7,517 nt of DNA, taken from an uncultured Catenibacterium sp. (GTDB lineage Bacteria; Bacillota_I; Bacilli_A; Erysipelotrichales; Coprobacillaceae). Below the pieces are notes generated by a model. That model did not search any database, was not told where the DNA came from, and saw only the letters and a program-made list of their open reading frames with translations. Shown piece by piece: positions 1 to 5,813 of this stretch. Within the stretch, counting starts at the first letter, position 1; every line of letters starts with the position of its first letter. Where the stretch lies: NCBI RefSeq assembly GCF_900764565.1, contig NZ_CAAFOM010000021.1, forward strand, positions 1 through 7,517, read 5' to 3'. The position numbers and the translations under genes are program-made.

Positions 1-28
1 CATTTGTCCTAAATTCAGATATATATTA

Positions 29-50
29 TTTTGATTTTCGGAAAACAAAA
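29..50. repeat. Imperfect inverted repeat upstream of pflB
   Basis: TTTTG-a-TTTTC at 29-39 is mirrored by GAAAACAAAA at 41-50 around a single G, with one unpaired A at 34. As RNA the loop would be too tight for a good hairpin, and no T-tract follows on the plus strand, so it looks more like a protein-binding dyad than a terminator. The arms are very AT-rich and could be chance. No upstream gene is visible in the window, so its relationship to pflB is unclear. Confidence 0.25.
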
Positions 51-51
51 C

Positions 52-94
52 AAATTGTTATGAAAAAATATTATTAGACAGCAAAAATTGTTAT
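52..94 (+). repeat. Two direct copies of AAATTGTTAT
   Basis: The 10-mer AAATTGTTAT occurs at 52-61 and again at 85-94, with starts 33 bp apart, about three helical turns. This spacing would place two bound protein molecules on the same face of the DNA. Both copies lie upstream of the pflB -35 box. The region is very AT-rich, so coincidence is quite possible. The second copy overlaps the dyad at 88-117. Confidence 0.3.
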
Positions 95-117
95 ACGTTT
101 ACAGAAAACGCATACAA
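88..117. promoter_or_regulatory. Cre-like dyad (putative CcpA site) upstream of pflB promoter
   Basis: A 30-bp imperfect inverted repeat is built on CGTTT (96-100) and AAACG (106-110), with outer arms TTG..TAT and ATA..CAA. Read on the plus strand, AGAAAACGCATACA at 103-116 matches the catabolite-responsive element core TGNAANCGNWWWCA except at the first base. Read on the minus strand, TGTAAACG (103-96) matches the left half of the same consensus. The element ends 17 bp upstream of the -35 box, centred near -60 from the predicted transcription start. In the family that position is more typical of CcpA activation, as at acetate-kinase promoters, than of repression. CcpA involvement is inferred; no ccpA gene is in the window. 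Confidence 0.45.
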
Positions 118-134
118 AATCTTAGGCAAATCCA

Positions 135-163
135 TGGACAAACATTTTGAATAATGGTATATT
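135..163 (+). promoter_or_regulatory. Sigma-A promoter of pflB
   Basis: The -35 box is TGGACA (135-140), one base from TTGACA. A 17-bp spacer leads to the -10 box TATATT (158-163). A TG at 155-156, one base before the -10 box, gives an extended -10 element. Transcription would start near 170, leaving a leader of about 60 nt before the pflB start at 231. The near-consensus boxes fit the high expression expected of this abundant fermentation enzyme. Confidence 0.75.
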
Positions 164-168
164 GAAAT

Positions 169-206
169 CGCTGAAAAGGATGCGTAACAAAATTCAGTGG
201 TTTTTT
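169..206 (+). promoter_or_regulatory. Possible leader hairpin with T-tract before pflB
   Basis: CGCTGAA (169-175) can pair with TTCAGTG (193-199), with one G-U pair, across a 17-nt loop. One G and six Ts (201-206) follow. The stem would begin at the predicted 5' end of the pflB mRNA. It resembles a weak attenuator or a 5' stabilising stem, but the loop is large and the stem short, so the prediction is tentative. The pflB Shine-Dalgarno (214-220) lies just beyond it. Confidence 0.3.
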
Positions 207-230
207 ATACTTTAAGGAGGAAATGTTACA

Positions 231-2492
231 ATGGATACAAATCGTTTTGCTGATGCATGGGCTGGATTCAAAGGCCGTTTATGGAAAGAAGAAGTAAATA
301 CTAGAGACTTCATCCAGAACAACTACAAACCATATGATGGTGATGAATCATTCTTAGCTGAACCTACAGAAGCAACTAATAAATTATGGGGCAGATTACA
401 GGAACTTCAGGCAGAAGAAAGAGCTAAAGGCGGAGTTCTTGATATGGAAACTGAAGTGGTTTCTGGTTTAACTGCTTATGGACCTGGTTATATTGATGAA
501 AGCATGAAGGACTTAGAAACTGTTGTTGGTTTACAGACAGATAAGCCTTTAAAGAGAGCATTCATGCCTTATGGTGGTATCCGTATGGCTGAACAGGCTT
601 GCGAAACTTATGGTTATACACCAAATCCTAAATTACATGAAATTTTCACAAAATATCATAAGACTCATAACCAGGGTGTATTTGATGTTTACACTCCTGA
701 GATTATGAAAGCACGTCATAATAAGATCATCACTGGTCTTCCAGATACTTATGGTCGTGGACGTATTGTTGGTGACTACAGAAGAGTTGCTTTATACGGT
801 ATCGATGCATTAATCGAATGGAAGAAAGAAGACTTCGCTAACTGTGGTAGCGGATCAATGACTGAAGACATCATCAGAAAGAGAGAAGAAATTGCTGAAC
901 AGGTAAGAGCTCTTAATGAAATGAAGAAGATGGCTGAAGCTTATGGTTATGATATTTCTAAACCAGCTACTAATGCTCGTGAAGCATTCCAGTGGTTATA
1001 CTTCGGTTATTTAGCAGCTATCAAGACTCAGAATGGTGCAGCTATGTCAGTTGGACGTATCTCTACATTCCTTGATATCTATATTGAAAGAGATTTAGCT
1101 AACGGTACATTAACTGAAAGCGAAGCTCAGGAATTAGTTGACCATATCGTTATGAAATTCCGTATGGTTAAGTTTGCACGTATCCCATCATACAACGCAT
1201 TATTCTCTGGTGACCCAGTATGGGCTACACTTGAAGTTGCAGGTTTAGGTACTGACGGACGTTCAATGGTTACAAAGAGTGACTACCGTTTCTTACATAC
1301 ATTAGAAGATATGGGTCCTTCTCCAGAACCAAACTTAACAGTACTTTATACAGAAGCATTACCAGAAAACTTCAAGAAATACGCTGCTAAGATCTCTATT
1401 GATACTTCATCAATTCAGTATGAAAACGATGATGTTATGAGACCTGTATGGGGCGATGACTATTCAATCTGCTGCTGTGTATCAGCTACTCAGACTGGTA
1501 AAGAAATGCAGTTCTTCGGTGCGAGAGCTAACTTAGCTAAGTGCTTAACTTATGCTATCAACGGTGGTATTGATGAAAAGACTAAACAGCAGGTAGGTCC
1601 TGCATATAGAGGAATTACTTCTGAATATCTTGACTACGATGAAGTTATCCAGAAATATGATGTAATGATGAGCTGGTTAGCAGATTTATATGTAAATACA
1701 TTAAACTTAATCCAGTACATGCATGATAAATACTACTATGAAGCTGCAGAAATGGCATTAATCGATACTGATGTTCGTAGAACATTCGCTACTGGTATTG
1801 CTGGTTTCTCACATGTAGTAGACTCATTAAGCGCAATCAAATATGCTAAGGTTAAGGCTATCAGAGACGAAGATGGTATCGTTGTTGATTACGAAGTTGA
1901 AGGTGACTTCCCTCGTTATGGTAACGATGATGATAGAGCTGACAACATCGCAGTATGGTTATTACATACATTCTTAGAAAAGATCAAACAGCATCATACA
2001 TATAGAAATTCTGAACCAACTACTTCAATCTTAACAATCACTTCTAACGTAGTTTATGGTAAGGCTACAGGTTCATTACCTGATGGACGTAAAGCTGGTG
2101 AACCATTATCTCCAGGTGCTAACCCAGCATATGGTGCAGAAAAGAGCGGTTTACTTGCTTCATTAAACTCAGTTGCTAAGTTACCTTACGAATGGGCATT
2201 AGATGGTATCTCAAATACTCAGACAATCAGCCCAAGTGCTTTAGGTCATGACGAAGCTGAAAGAACTGATAAGTTAGTAACAGTTATGGATGGTTACTTC
2301 AGACAGGGTGCTCATCACTTAAATGTTAACGTATTCGGTAAAGAAAAGTTAATCGATGCTATGGAACATCCAGAAAAGCCAGAATATGCAAACTTCACAA
2401 TCCGTGTATCTGGTTATGCAGTTAAGTTCATCGACTTAAATAGAGAACAGCAGTTAGACGTAATTGCTAGAACTTGTCACGATCATATGTAA
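231..2492 (+). CDS. pflB: Pyruvate formate-lyase (formate C-acetyltransferase)
   Basis: This cytosolic glycyl-radical enzyme converts pyruvate and CoA to acetyl-CoA and formate during anaerobic fermentation. The protein is 753 residues, close to the usual 750-760. Its N-terminus follows the family pattern (NTRDFIQNNY, DESFLAEPTEAT), which supports the ATG start; AAGGAGG at 214-220 lies 10 nt upstream of it. The catalytic cysteine pair is C415-C416 in the SICCCVS segment, followed by the conserved QFFGARANLAK. The radical glycine is G728 in RVSGYAV near the C-terminus. An extra cysteine, C414, directly precedes the catalytic pair; the E. coli enzyme has alanine there. The gene has its own strong promoter, possibly under catabolite control, and is separated from its activase gene by a terminator, as expected if far more lyase than activase is needed. 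Confidence 0.97.
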   Translation: MDTNRFADAWAGFKGRLWKEEVNTRDFIQNNYKPYDGDESFLAEPTEATNKLWGRLQELQAEERAKGGVLDMETEVVSGLTAYGPGYIDESMKDLETVVGLQTDKPLKRAFMPYGGIRMAEQACETYGYTPNPKLHEIFTKYHKTHNQGVFDVYTPEIMKARHNKIITGLPDTYGRGRIVGDYRRVALYGIDALIEWKKEDFANCGSGSMTEDIIRKREEIAEQVRALNEMKKMAEAYGYDISKPATNAREAFQWLYFGYLAAIKTQNGAAMSVGRISTFLDIYIERDLANGTLTESEAQELVDHIVMKFRMVKFARIPSYNALFSGDPVWATLEVAGLGTDGRSMVTKSDYRFLHTLEDMGPSPEPNLTVLYTEALPENFKKYAAKISIDTSSIQYENDDVMRPVWGDDYSICCCVSATQTGKEMQFFGARANLAKCLTYAINGGIDEKTKQQVGPAYRGITSEYLDYDEVIQKYDVMMSWLADLYVNTLNLIQYMHDKYYYEAAEMALIDTDVRRTFATGIAGFSHVVDSLSAIKYAKVKAIRDEDGIVVDYEVEGDFPRYGNDDDRADNIAVWLLHTFLEKIKQHHTYRNSEPTTSILTITSNVVYGKATGSLPDGRKAGEPLSPGANPAYGAEKSGLLASLNSVAKLPYEWALDGISNTQTISPSALGHDEAERTDKLVTVMDGYFRQGAHHLNVNVFGKEKLIDAMEHPEKPEYANFTIRVSGYAVKFIDLNREQQLDVIARTCHDHM

Positions 2493-2497
2493 TAATT

Positions 2498-2525
2498 AAA
2501 ACAGTCTCTTATGAGACTGTTTTTT
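2498..2525 (+). terminator. Intrinsic terminator between pflB and pflA
   Basis: AAAACAGTCTC (2498-2508) pairs perfectly with GAGACTGTTTT (2513-2523) across a TTAT loop, ending in a run of six Ts (2520-2525). It starts five bases after the pflB stop. The pflA Shine-Dalgarno begins only six bases after the T-run, so any pflA message from the pflB promoter must read through. This probably sets a low activase-to-lyase ratio, which is an inference. Confidence 0.88.
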
Positions 2526-2542
2526 ATAGAGGAGGGAATGTA

Positions 2543-3277
2543 ATGAACGCACGTGTACATTCTATAGAATCATTTGGTCTTGTAGATGGACCAGGTGTAC
2601 GTTTTATCTTATTTCTACATGGATGTCCTTTTAGATGTCAATTCTGTCATAACCCAGATACATGGGCAAGTCAGAAGTTTGAAGAATGGACACCACAGCA
2701 GGCATTAGACCGTGCCTTACGTTTTGAACCTTATTGGGGTAAAGATGGAGGAATTACTGTATCTGGTGGTGAACCACTCGTACAGATTGATTTCTTATTA
2801 GAATTCTTTAAACTTGCTAAAGCAGCAGGAATTAATACATGTATTGATACAAGTGGTGCATGTTTTACAAGAGAAGAACCTTTCTTCTCTAAATTTGAAG
2901 AATTGATGAAATATACTGATTTATTGATGGTTGATATTAAAGAAATCAATGATGAAAGACATCAAGTTCTAACAGGTGCTTCTAATAAGCGTGTTCTTGA
3001 TATGATTCAATACTTGAATGATATCAATAAGCCTATCTGGATCAGACATGTCTTAGTCCCTGAAAGAAGTGACTTTGATGAAGATCTTCATGCTTTAGCT
3101 GATTATATTGATACATTAAGTAACGTAAAGAAGGTAGAAGTTCTTCCTTATCATACTCTTGGTGTATATAAGTGGAAGGAACTCAACCTTGAATATCATT
3201 TAGAAGGTATTGATCCACCTACAAATGAACGTGTAGAAAACGCAAATAAGATTCTACATACAGATAAATACAAATAA
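2543..3277 (+). CDS. pflA: Pyruvate formate-lyase activating enzyme (radical SAM)
   Basis: This 244-residue radical-SAM enzyme uses S-adenosylmethionine and a [4Fe-4S] cluster to abstract hydrogen from the PflB glycine and create the catalytic radical. The cluster cysteines are C28, C32 and C35 in HGCPFRCQFCHNP (CxxxCxxC). The family's DGPG motif is at 15-18 and the SAM-binding SGGEP at 74-78. IRHVLVPERSD and VLPYHTLGVYKW in the second half are typical of PflA. Length matches the usual 240-250 residues. The start is ATG 2543, six bases after GGAGGG (2531-2536). The same frame stays open upstream to an ATG at 2474, but that would run through the terminator and overlap pflB. No ordinary promoter fits in the 50-bp gap, so expression probably depends on read-through or on a promoter inside pflB. 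Confidence 0.96.
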   Translation: MNARVHSIESFGLVDGPGVRFILFLHGCPFRCQFCHNPDTWASQKFEEWTPQQALDRALRFEPYWGKDGGITVSGGEPLVQIDFLLEFFKLAKAAGINTCIDTSGACFTREEPFFSKFEELMKYTDLLMVDIKEINDERHQVLTGASNKRVLDMIQYLNDINKPIWIRHVLVPERSDFDEDLHALADYIDTLSNVKKVEVLPYHTLGVYKWKELNLEYHLEGIDPPTNERVENANKILHTDKYK

Positions 3278-3280
3278 GTA

Positions 3281-3289
3281 TGATATAAT
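3281..3289 (+). promoter_or_regulatory. Extended -10 element before the small gene
   Basis: TGATATAAT is a perfect TATAAT (3284-3289) with the TG of an extended -10 (3281-3282). No good -35 is present; the base positions 17 bp upstream read CAGATA. Transcription would begin near 3296, inside the loop of the hairpin at 3287-3309. That message would have a leader of only about 18 nt and would lack the 5' arm of the hairpin. Activity is inferred from the motif alone. Confidence 0.5.
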
Positions 3290-3312
3290 GTCTCCTAGAA
3301 GGAGGCATTTTT
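3287..3312 (+). terminator. Terminator-like hairpin of pflA containing the next gene's SD
   Basis: AATGTCTCC (3287-3295) pairs with GGAGGCATT (3301-3309), including one U-G pair, across TAGAA; the T-run spans 3308-3312. The hairpin lies ten bases after the pflA stop and looks like an intrinsic terminator with a short T-tract. Its 3' arm contains GGAGG (3301-3305), the only Shine-Dalgarno for the ATG at 3314. In a read-through transcript from pflA the site would therefore be buried, giving two ways to uncouple the small gene from pflA. Confidence 0.6.
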
Positions 3313-3313
3313 C

Positions 3314-3571
3314 ATGGATGAATTGCTTTTTGATGAAAACTATATAGTATTCTTACAGAACCAGAGTCTAGATACATTATGCAGCCTTTTTTATGAGGTT
3401 CATAATCAATTGATGGATATTATCCATACTCATAAAGGAGAAGAAGACTATAAAATAATTACTGCCAAACGTGCAATGATTGAAGGTACAATCATGTCTA
3501 AGGTTATGGAAGAACATGGCTATTCTTTAGATCAATATGCTTACTATAAAAATGATAAGATGGTAGCCTGA
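3314..3571 (+). CDS. Small acidic hypothetical protein (85 aa)
   Basis: I do not recognise this protein. It has 85 residues, no signal peptide, no membrane segment and a single cysteine. It looks soluble and mostly helical. The first 40 residues are acidic and hydrophobic (MDELLFDENY, LDTLCSLFYEVHNQLMDII). A charged middle with KGEEDYK follows, then a second helical stretch (AKRAMIEGTIMSKVMEEHG) and a tyrosine-rich tail (LDQYAYYKND). The ATG is eight bases after GGAGG (3301-3305), which supports a translated gene, as does codon use resembling its neighbours. It sits 36 bases after pflA, but a hairpin and a local -10 element suggest partly independent expression. A role with PFL would be guesswork based on position alone. 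Confidence 0.75.
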   Translation: MDELLFDENYIVFLQNQSLDTLCSLFYEVHNQLMDIIHTHKGEEDYKIITAKRAMIEGTIMSKVMEEHGYSLDQYAYYKNDKMVA

Positions 3572-3588
3572 AAAAATGTAACAGTATT

Positions 3589-3608
3589 CAAATGTCCGTT
3601 TACATTTG
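3589..3608. promoter_or_regulatory. 20-bp operator-like dyad over the fructokinase -35 box
   Basis: CAAATGT (3589-3595) and ACATTTG (3602-3608) form perfect 7-bp arms around six bases. No T-tract follows, so it is unlikely to be a terminator. It covers the TTTACA -35 box of the fructokinase promoter, where bound protein would block transcription. The minus strand of 3597-3604 reads TGTAAACG, the left half of a cre site and the same octamer as upstream of pflB (96-103); the right half matches poorly. It could be a CcpA-like site or the operator of a local sugar regulator. Confidence 0.45.
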
Positions 3609-3627
3609 TAATTAAATAAACTAAAAT
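3599..3627 (+). promoter_or_regulatory. Sigma-A promoter of the fructokinase gene
   Basis: TTTACA (3599-3604) and TAAAAT (3622-3627) are each one base from consensus and are 17 bp apart. Transcription would start near 3634, giving a leader of about 24 nt that contains GGAGG at 3644-3648. This is the only clear promoter between pflB and the end of the plus-strand genes. It probably also supplies sdaA and the MATE gene by read-through. Confidence 0.75.
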
Positions 3628-3657
3628 ATATTTGATTATTATTGGAGGTAAAGGATA

Positions 3658-4542
3658 ATGAAATTAGGTACTATTGAAGGCGGAGGAACTAAGTTCGTCG
3701 TTGGTGTAGGTGATGAAAATGGTAATATCTTTGAAAGAGAATCTTTCCCTACTACAACACCAGAAGAAACAATGAAGAAGACAATTGAATTCTTCAAGGA
3801 TAAGGGTGTAGAAGCAATCGGTTTTGGCTCATTTGGTCCAATCGATCCAGATAAGACAAGCCCTACTTATGGAAGTGTGACTACTACTCCTAAACCAGGA
3901 TGGTCTAATCATAATGTCGTAAAGGATTTAGAAGCTGCATTCCCAGGTGTACCTGTAGGATTTGATACAGATGTAAACAGTGCATGTTTAGGTGAAGTAG
4001 AATTTGGTGCAGCCAAAGGATTAAATAGCGCATTATACTTAACTATTGGTACTGGTGTAGGCGGAGGTGCCGTTGTAGAAGGTAACCTTGTACATGGTTT
4101 ATTACATCCAGAAATGGGTCATATGAAACTCATCACTAGACCAGAAGATACATATAAGGGTAAATGCCCATATCATGGTACATGTTTTGAAGGTTTAGCA
4201 GCTGGACCAGCTATTGAAGAACGCTGGGGTAAGAGCGCTAAAGAATTACCTGCTGATCATCCAGCATGGGATTTAGAAGCTTATTATATTGCTCAGGCTT
4301 TATGTATTTATATTCTTACAATCTCACCTAAGAAGATCATCTTAGGTGGAGGTGTTATGCACCAGAAACAGTTATTCCCAATGATCCATAAATATGTTCA
4401 GGAAATGTTGAACGGTTATGTTGCGAAAGAAGAAATTACAACAGATAAGATCAAGGATTATATTGTTTATCCAGGACTTGCTGATAATGCAGGACTTTGT
4501 GGTGGATTAGCACTTGCTAAGGCAGCATTAGAGAATAAATAA
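3658..4542 (+). CDS. scrK: ROK-family fructokinase (ScrK-like)
   Basis: This cytosolic sugar kinase most likely phosphorylates fructose to fructose 6-phosphate with ATP. The 294 residues match the usual length of about 290. The N-terminal phosphate-binding segment is GTIEGGGTKF. GSFGPID (57-63) and TTTPKPGW are characteristic of the ScrK/GmuE-type fructokinases. The catalytic aspartate is D105 in DTDVNSA, and a glycine-rich IGTGVGGG lies at 130-137. The ROK zinc site is H155, C170, H173 and C175 (CPYHGTC), followed by EGLAAGP. LGGGVM near 229-234 belongs to the ATP-binding half. GGAGG at 3644-3648 lies nine bases before the ATG. No sugar transporter or glycosidase is adjacent, so the substrate rests on family resemblance; mannose or another hexose remains possible. 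Confidence 0.88.
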   Translation: MKLGTIEGGGTKFVVGVGDENGNIFERESFPTTTPEETMKKTIEFFKDKGVEAIGFGSFGPIDPDKTSPTYGSVTTTPKPGWSNHNVVKDLEAAFPGVPVGFDTDVNSACLGEVEFGAAKGLNSALYLTIGTGVGGGAVVEGNLVHGLLHPEMGHMKLITRPEDTYKGKCPYHGTCFEGLAAGPAIEERWGKSAKELPADHPAWDLEAYYIAQALCIYILTISPKKIILGGGVMHQKQLFPMIHKYVQEMLNGYVAKEEITTDKIKDYIVYPGLADNAGLCGGLALAKAALENK

Positions 4543-4565
4543 AAGCAGGCATAGCCTGCTTTTTT
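4541..4565 (+). terminator. Intrinsic terminator after the fructokinase gene
   Basis: AAAAGCAGGC (4541-4550) pairs perfectly with GCCTGCTTTT (4554-4563) across ATA, with six Ts ending at 4565. The stem uses the last two bases of the fructokinase stop codon. The next base begins AAGGAG (4566-4571), the Shine-Dalgarno of sdaA, so terminator and ribosome binding site are fused with no spacer. Confidence 0.9.
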
Positions 4566-4577
4566 AAGGAGAAAAAT

Positions 4578-5777
4578 ATGCAATCACTTAGAGAACTTTA
4601 TAAGATAGGAATTGGTCCTTCCTCATCTCATACTTATGGACCGATGAAGATCGCGGAAAGAATTAAATCACTTTATCCAGATATGGAAAAGGTACATGTT
4701 GATCTGTATGGTTCTTTATCTTTAACTGGTAAGGGACATTTAACAGATAAGATCATGCAGCAGACATTTGCCCCTATACCATGTGATTTTTCTTTTAAGA
4801 GCGGTGAGTTACCTTATCATCCTAATGGGATGCTAGTTACAGTGTATTGTGATGGAGAAGCTTTAAAACCTATTGAAGCTTATTCTATTGGTGGAGGAGA
4901 AATCTATTTTAAGGGAGACTTAGAGGAAGAAAAGGTAGAAATCTATCCTCATCATACAATGCGTGAAGTCATTGATTATTGTGAAACTGAAGGTTTATCA
5001 CTTTATGATTATGTCTTACGTTTTGAAGATGAAAACTTTAAAGAATACTTATTTGAAGTTCTTGAAGCAATGTTCACCTGTGTAGAAAATGGATTACATA
5101 CACAGGGAATCTTACAGGGCAGTCTACAATTAAAAAGAGTCGCAGGCTCTATGTATCAGCAGGCTTTAAATACACATCATGAAATGGCTCAGGAACGTTT
5201 ATTTATTGCCAGCTATGCCTATGCAGTGTCTGAAGAGAATGCGGATGGTCATATGATTGTCACAGCCCCAACATGTGGTGCTAGTGGTGTATTACCTGCA
5301 ATTCTTTATTATGCATATCATCAAATGGGCTTAAAGAAGAGAGACTTAGTCAAAGCACTTGCGATTGGTGGATTATATGGTAATACAGTTAAATATAATG
5401 CGACTATTGCAGGCGCAGATGGAGGATGTCAGGCAGAAGTAGGAACAGCCTGTGCCATGGCAAGTGCCTCTATGGCCTGGATCAATGAGTTAAATAATAG
5501 TCTTATTGATTATGCAGCTGAAATGGGACTAGAACATAATTTAGGTCTCACATGTGACCCAGTAGGTGGTTATGTACAGATTCCTTGTATTGAAAGAAAT
5601 GCCTTAGGCGCATTACGTGCATATGATGCAGCTATGCTTGCAGGACAGTTAGGTTATGTACGTAAGAATAAGGTGCCTTTCGATACTGTCGTAAGAGTTA
5701 TGAAAGAAACAGGCAAAGACTTGAATGTGGCTTATAAAGAAACATCACTCGGAGGCCTGGCAAAAGAATTGAAATAG
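4578..5777 (+). CDS. sdaA: L-serine dehydratase (ammonia-lyase), Fe-S dependent, single chain
   Basis: The enzyme deaminates L-serine to pyruvate and ammonia using a [4Fe-4S] cluster rather than pyridoxal phosphate. In 399 residues it fuses the beta domain (about 1-160) and the catalytic alpha domain (about 165-399), which are separate subunits in Bacillus. The start matches the family: YKIGIGPSSSHT at 8-19, then YGSLSLTGKGH at 44-54. Predicted cluster ligands are C284 (GGCQAEVG), C326 (GLTCDP) and C337 (IPCIERNA). Their spacing of 42 and 11 residues equals that known for the Legionella enzyme. It is roughly 55 residues shorter than E. coli SdaA, mostly because the beta domain lacks an insertion between residues 55 and 80. 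The C-terminus (GGLAKELK) has no cysteine, unlike enzymes whose tail cysteine caps the cluster. AAGGAG lies six bases before the ATG. Confidence 0.95.
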   Translation: MQSLRELYKIGIGPSSSHTYGPMKIAERIKSLYPDMEKVHVDLYGSLSLTGKGHLTDKIMQQTFAPIPCDFSFKSGELPYHPNGMLVTVYCDGEALKPIEAYSIGGGEIYFKGDLEEEKVEIYPHHTMREVIDYCETEGLSLYDYVLRFEDENFKEYLFEVLEAMFTCVENGLHTQGILQGSLQLKRVAGSMYQQALNTHHEMAQERLFIASYAYAVSEENADGHMIVTAPTCGASGVLPAILYYAYHQMGLKKRDLVKALAIGGLYGNTVKYNATIAGADGGCQAEVGTACAMASASMAWINELNNSLIDYAAEMGLEHNLGLTCDPVGGYVQIPCIERNALGALRAYDAAMLAGQLGYVRKNKVPFDTVVRVMKETGKDLNVAYKETSLGGLAKELK

Positions 5778-5799
5778 TGATTTCACTATTTCTTTTTTT
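5771..5799 (+). terminator. Intrinsic terminator after sdaA
   Basis: GAAATAGTG (5771-5779) pairs perfectly with CACTATTTC (5784-5792) around ATTT, and seven Ts follow (5793-5799). The 5' arm contains the last codon and the TAG stop of sdaA, so terminating or translating ribosomes could disturb the hairpin. The MATE gene's Shine-Dalgarno (AAGGGGG, 5802-5808) begins three bases after the T-run. Confidence 0.87.
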
Positions 5800-5813
5800 G
5801 TAAGGGGGAGACT

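Noticed and set aside
180..215. Eleven-codon leader ORF (MRNKIQWFFIL) ending at the pflB Shine-Dalgarno
   Set aside because: Its ATG has no usable Shine-Dalgarno at a workable distance and no diagnostic codon run, so it is probably chance.
2464..2493. Possible promoter TTGCTA-N18-TGTAAT at the end of pflB for pflA
   Set aside because: Both boxes are imperfect, the spacer is long, and the transcript would still begin right at the terminator hairpin.
2474..2542. Longer N-terminus for PflA starting inside pflB
   Set aside because: The 23 extra codons overlap the pflB end and run through a clear terminator; ATG 2543 has an ideal GGAGGG and gives the family's N-terminus.
2731..2949. Minus-strand open frame inside pflA
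   Set aside because: It lies entirely within a clear plus-strand gene, has no promoter or ribosome site, and its protein resembles no family.
3589..3608. Dyad read as a terminator for the small gene
   Set aside because: No T-tract follows the stem and it overlaps a good -35 box, so an operator fits better.
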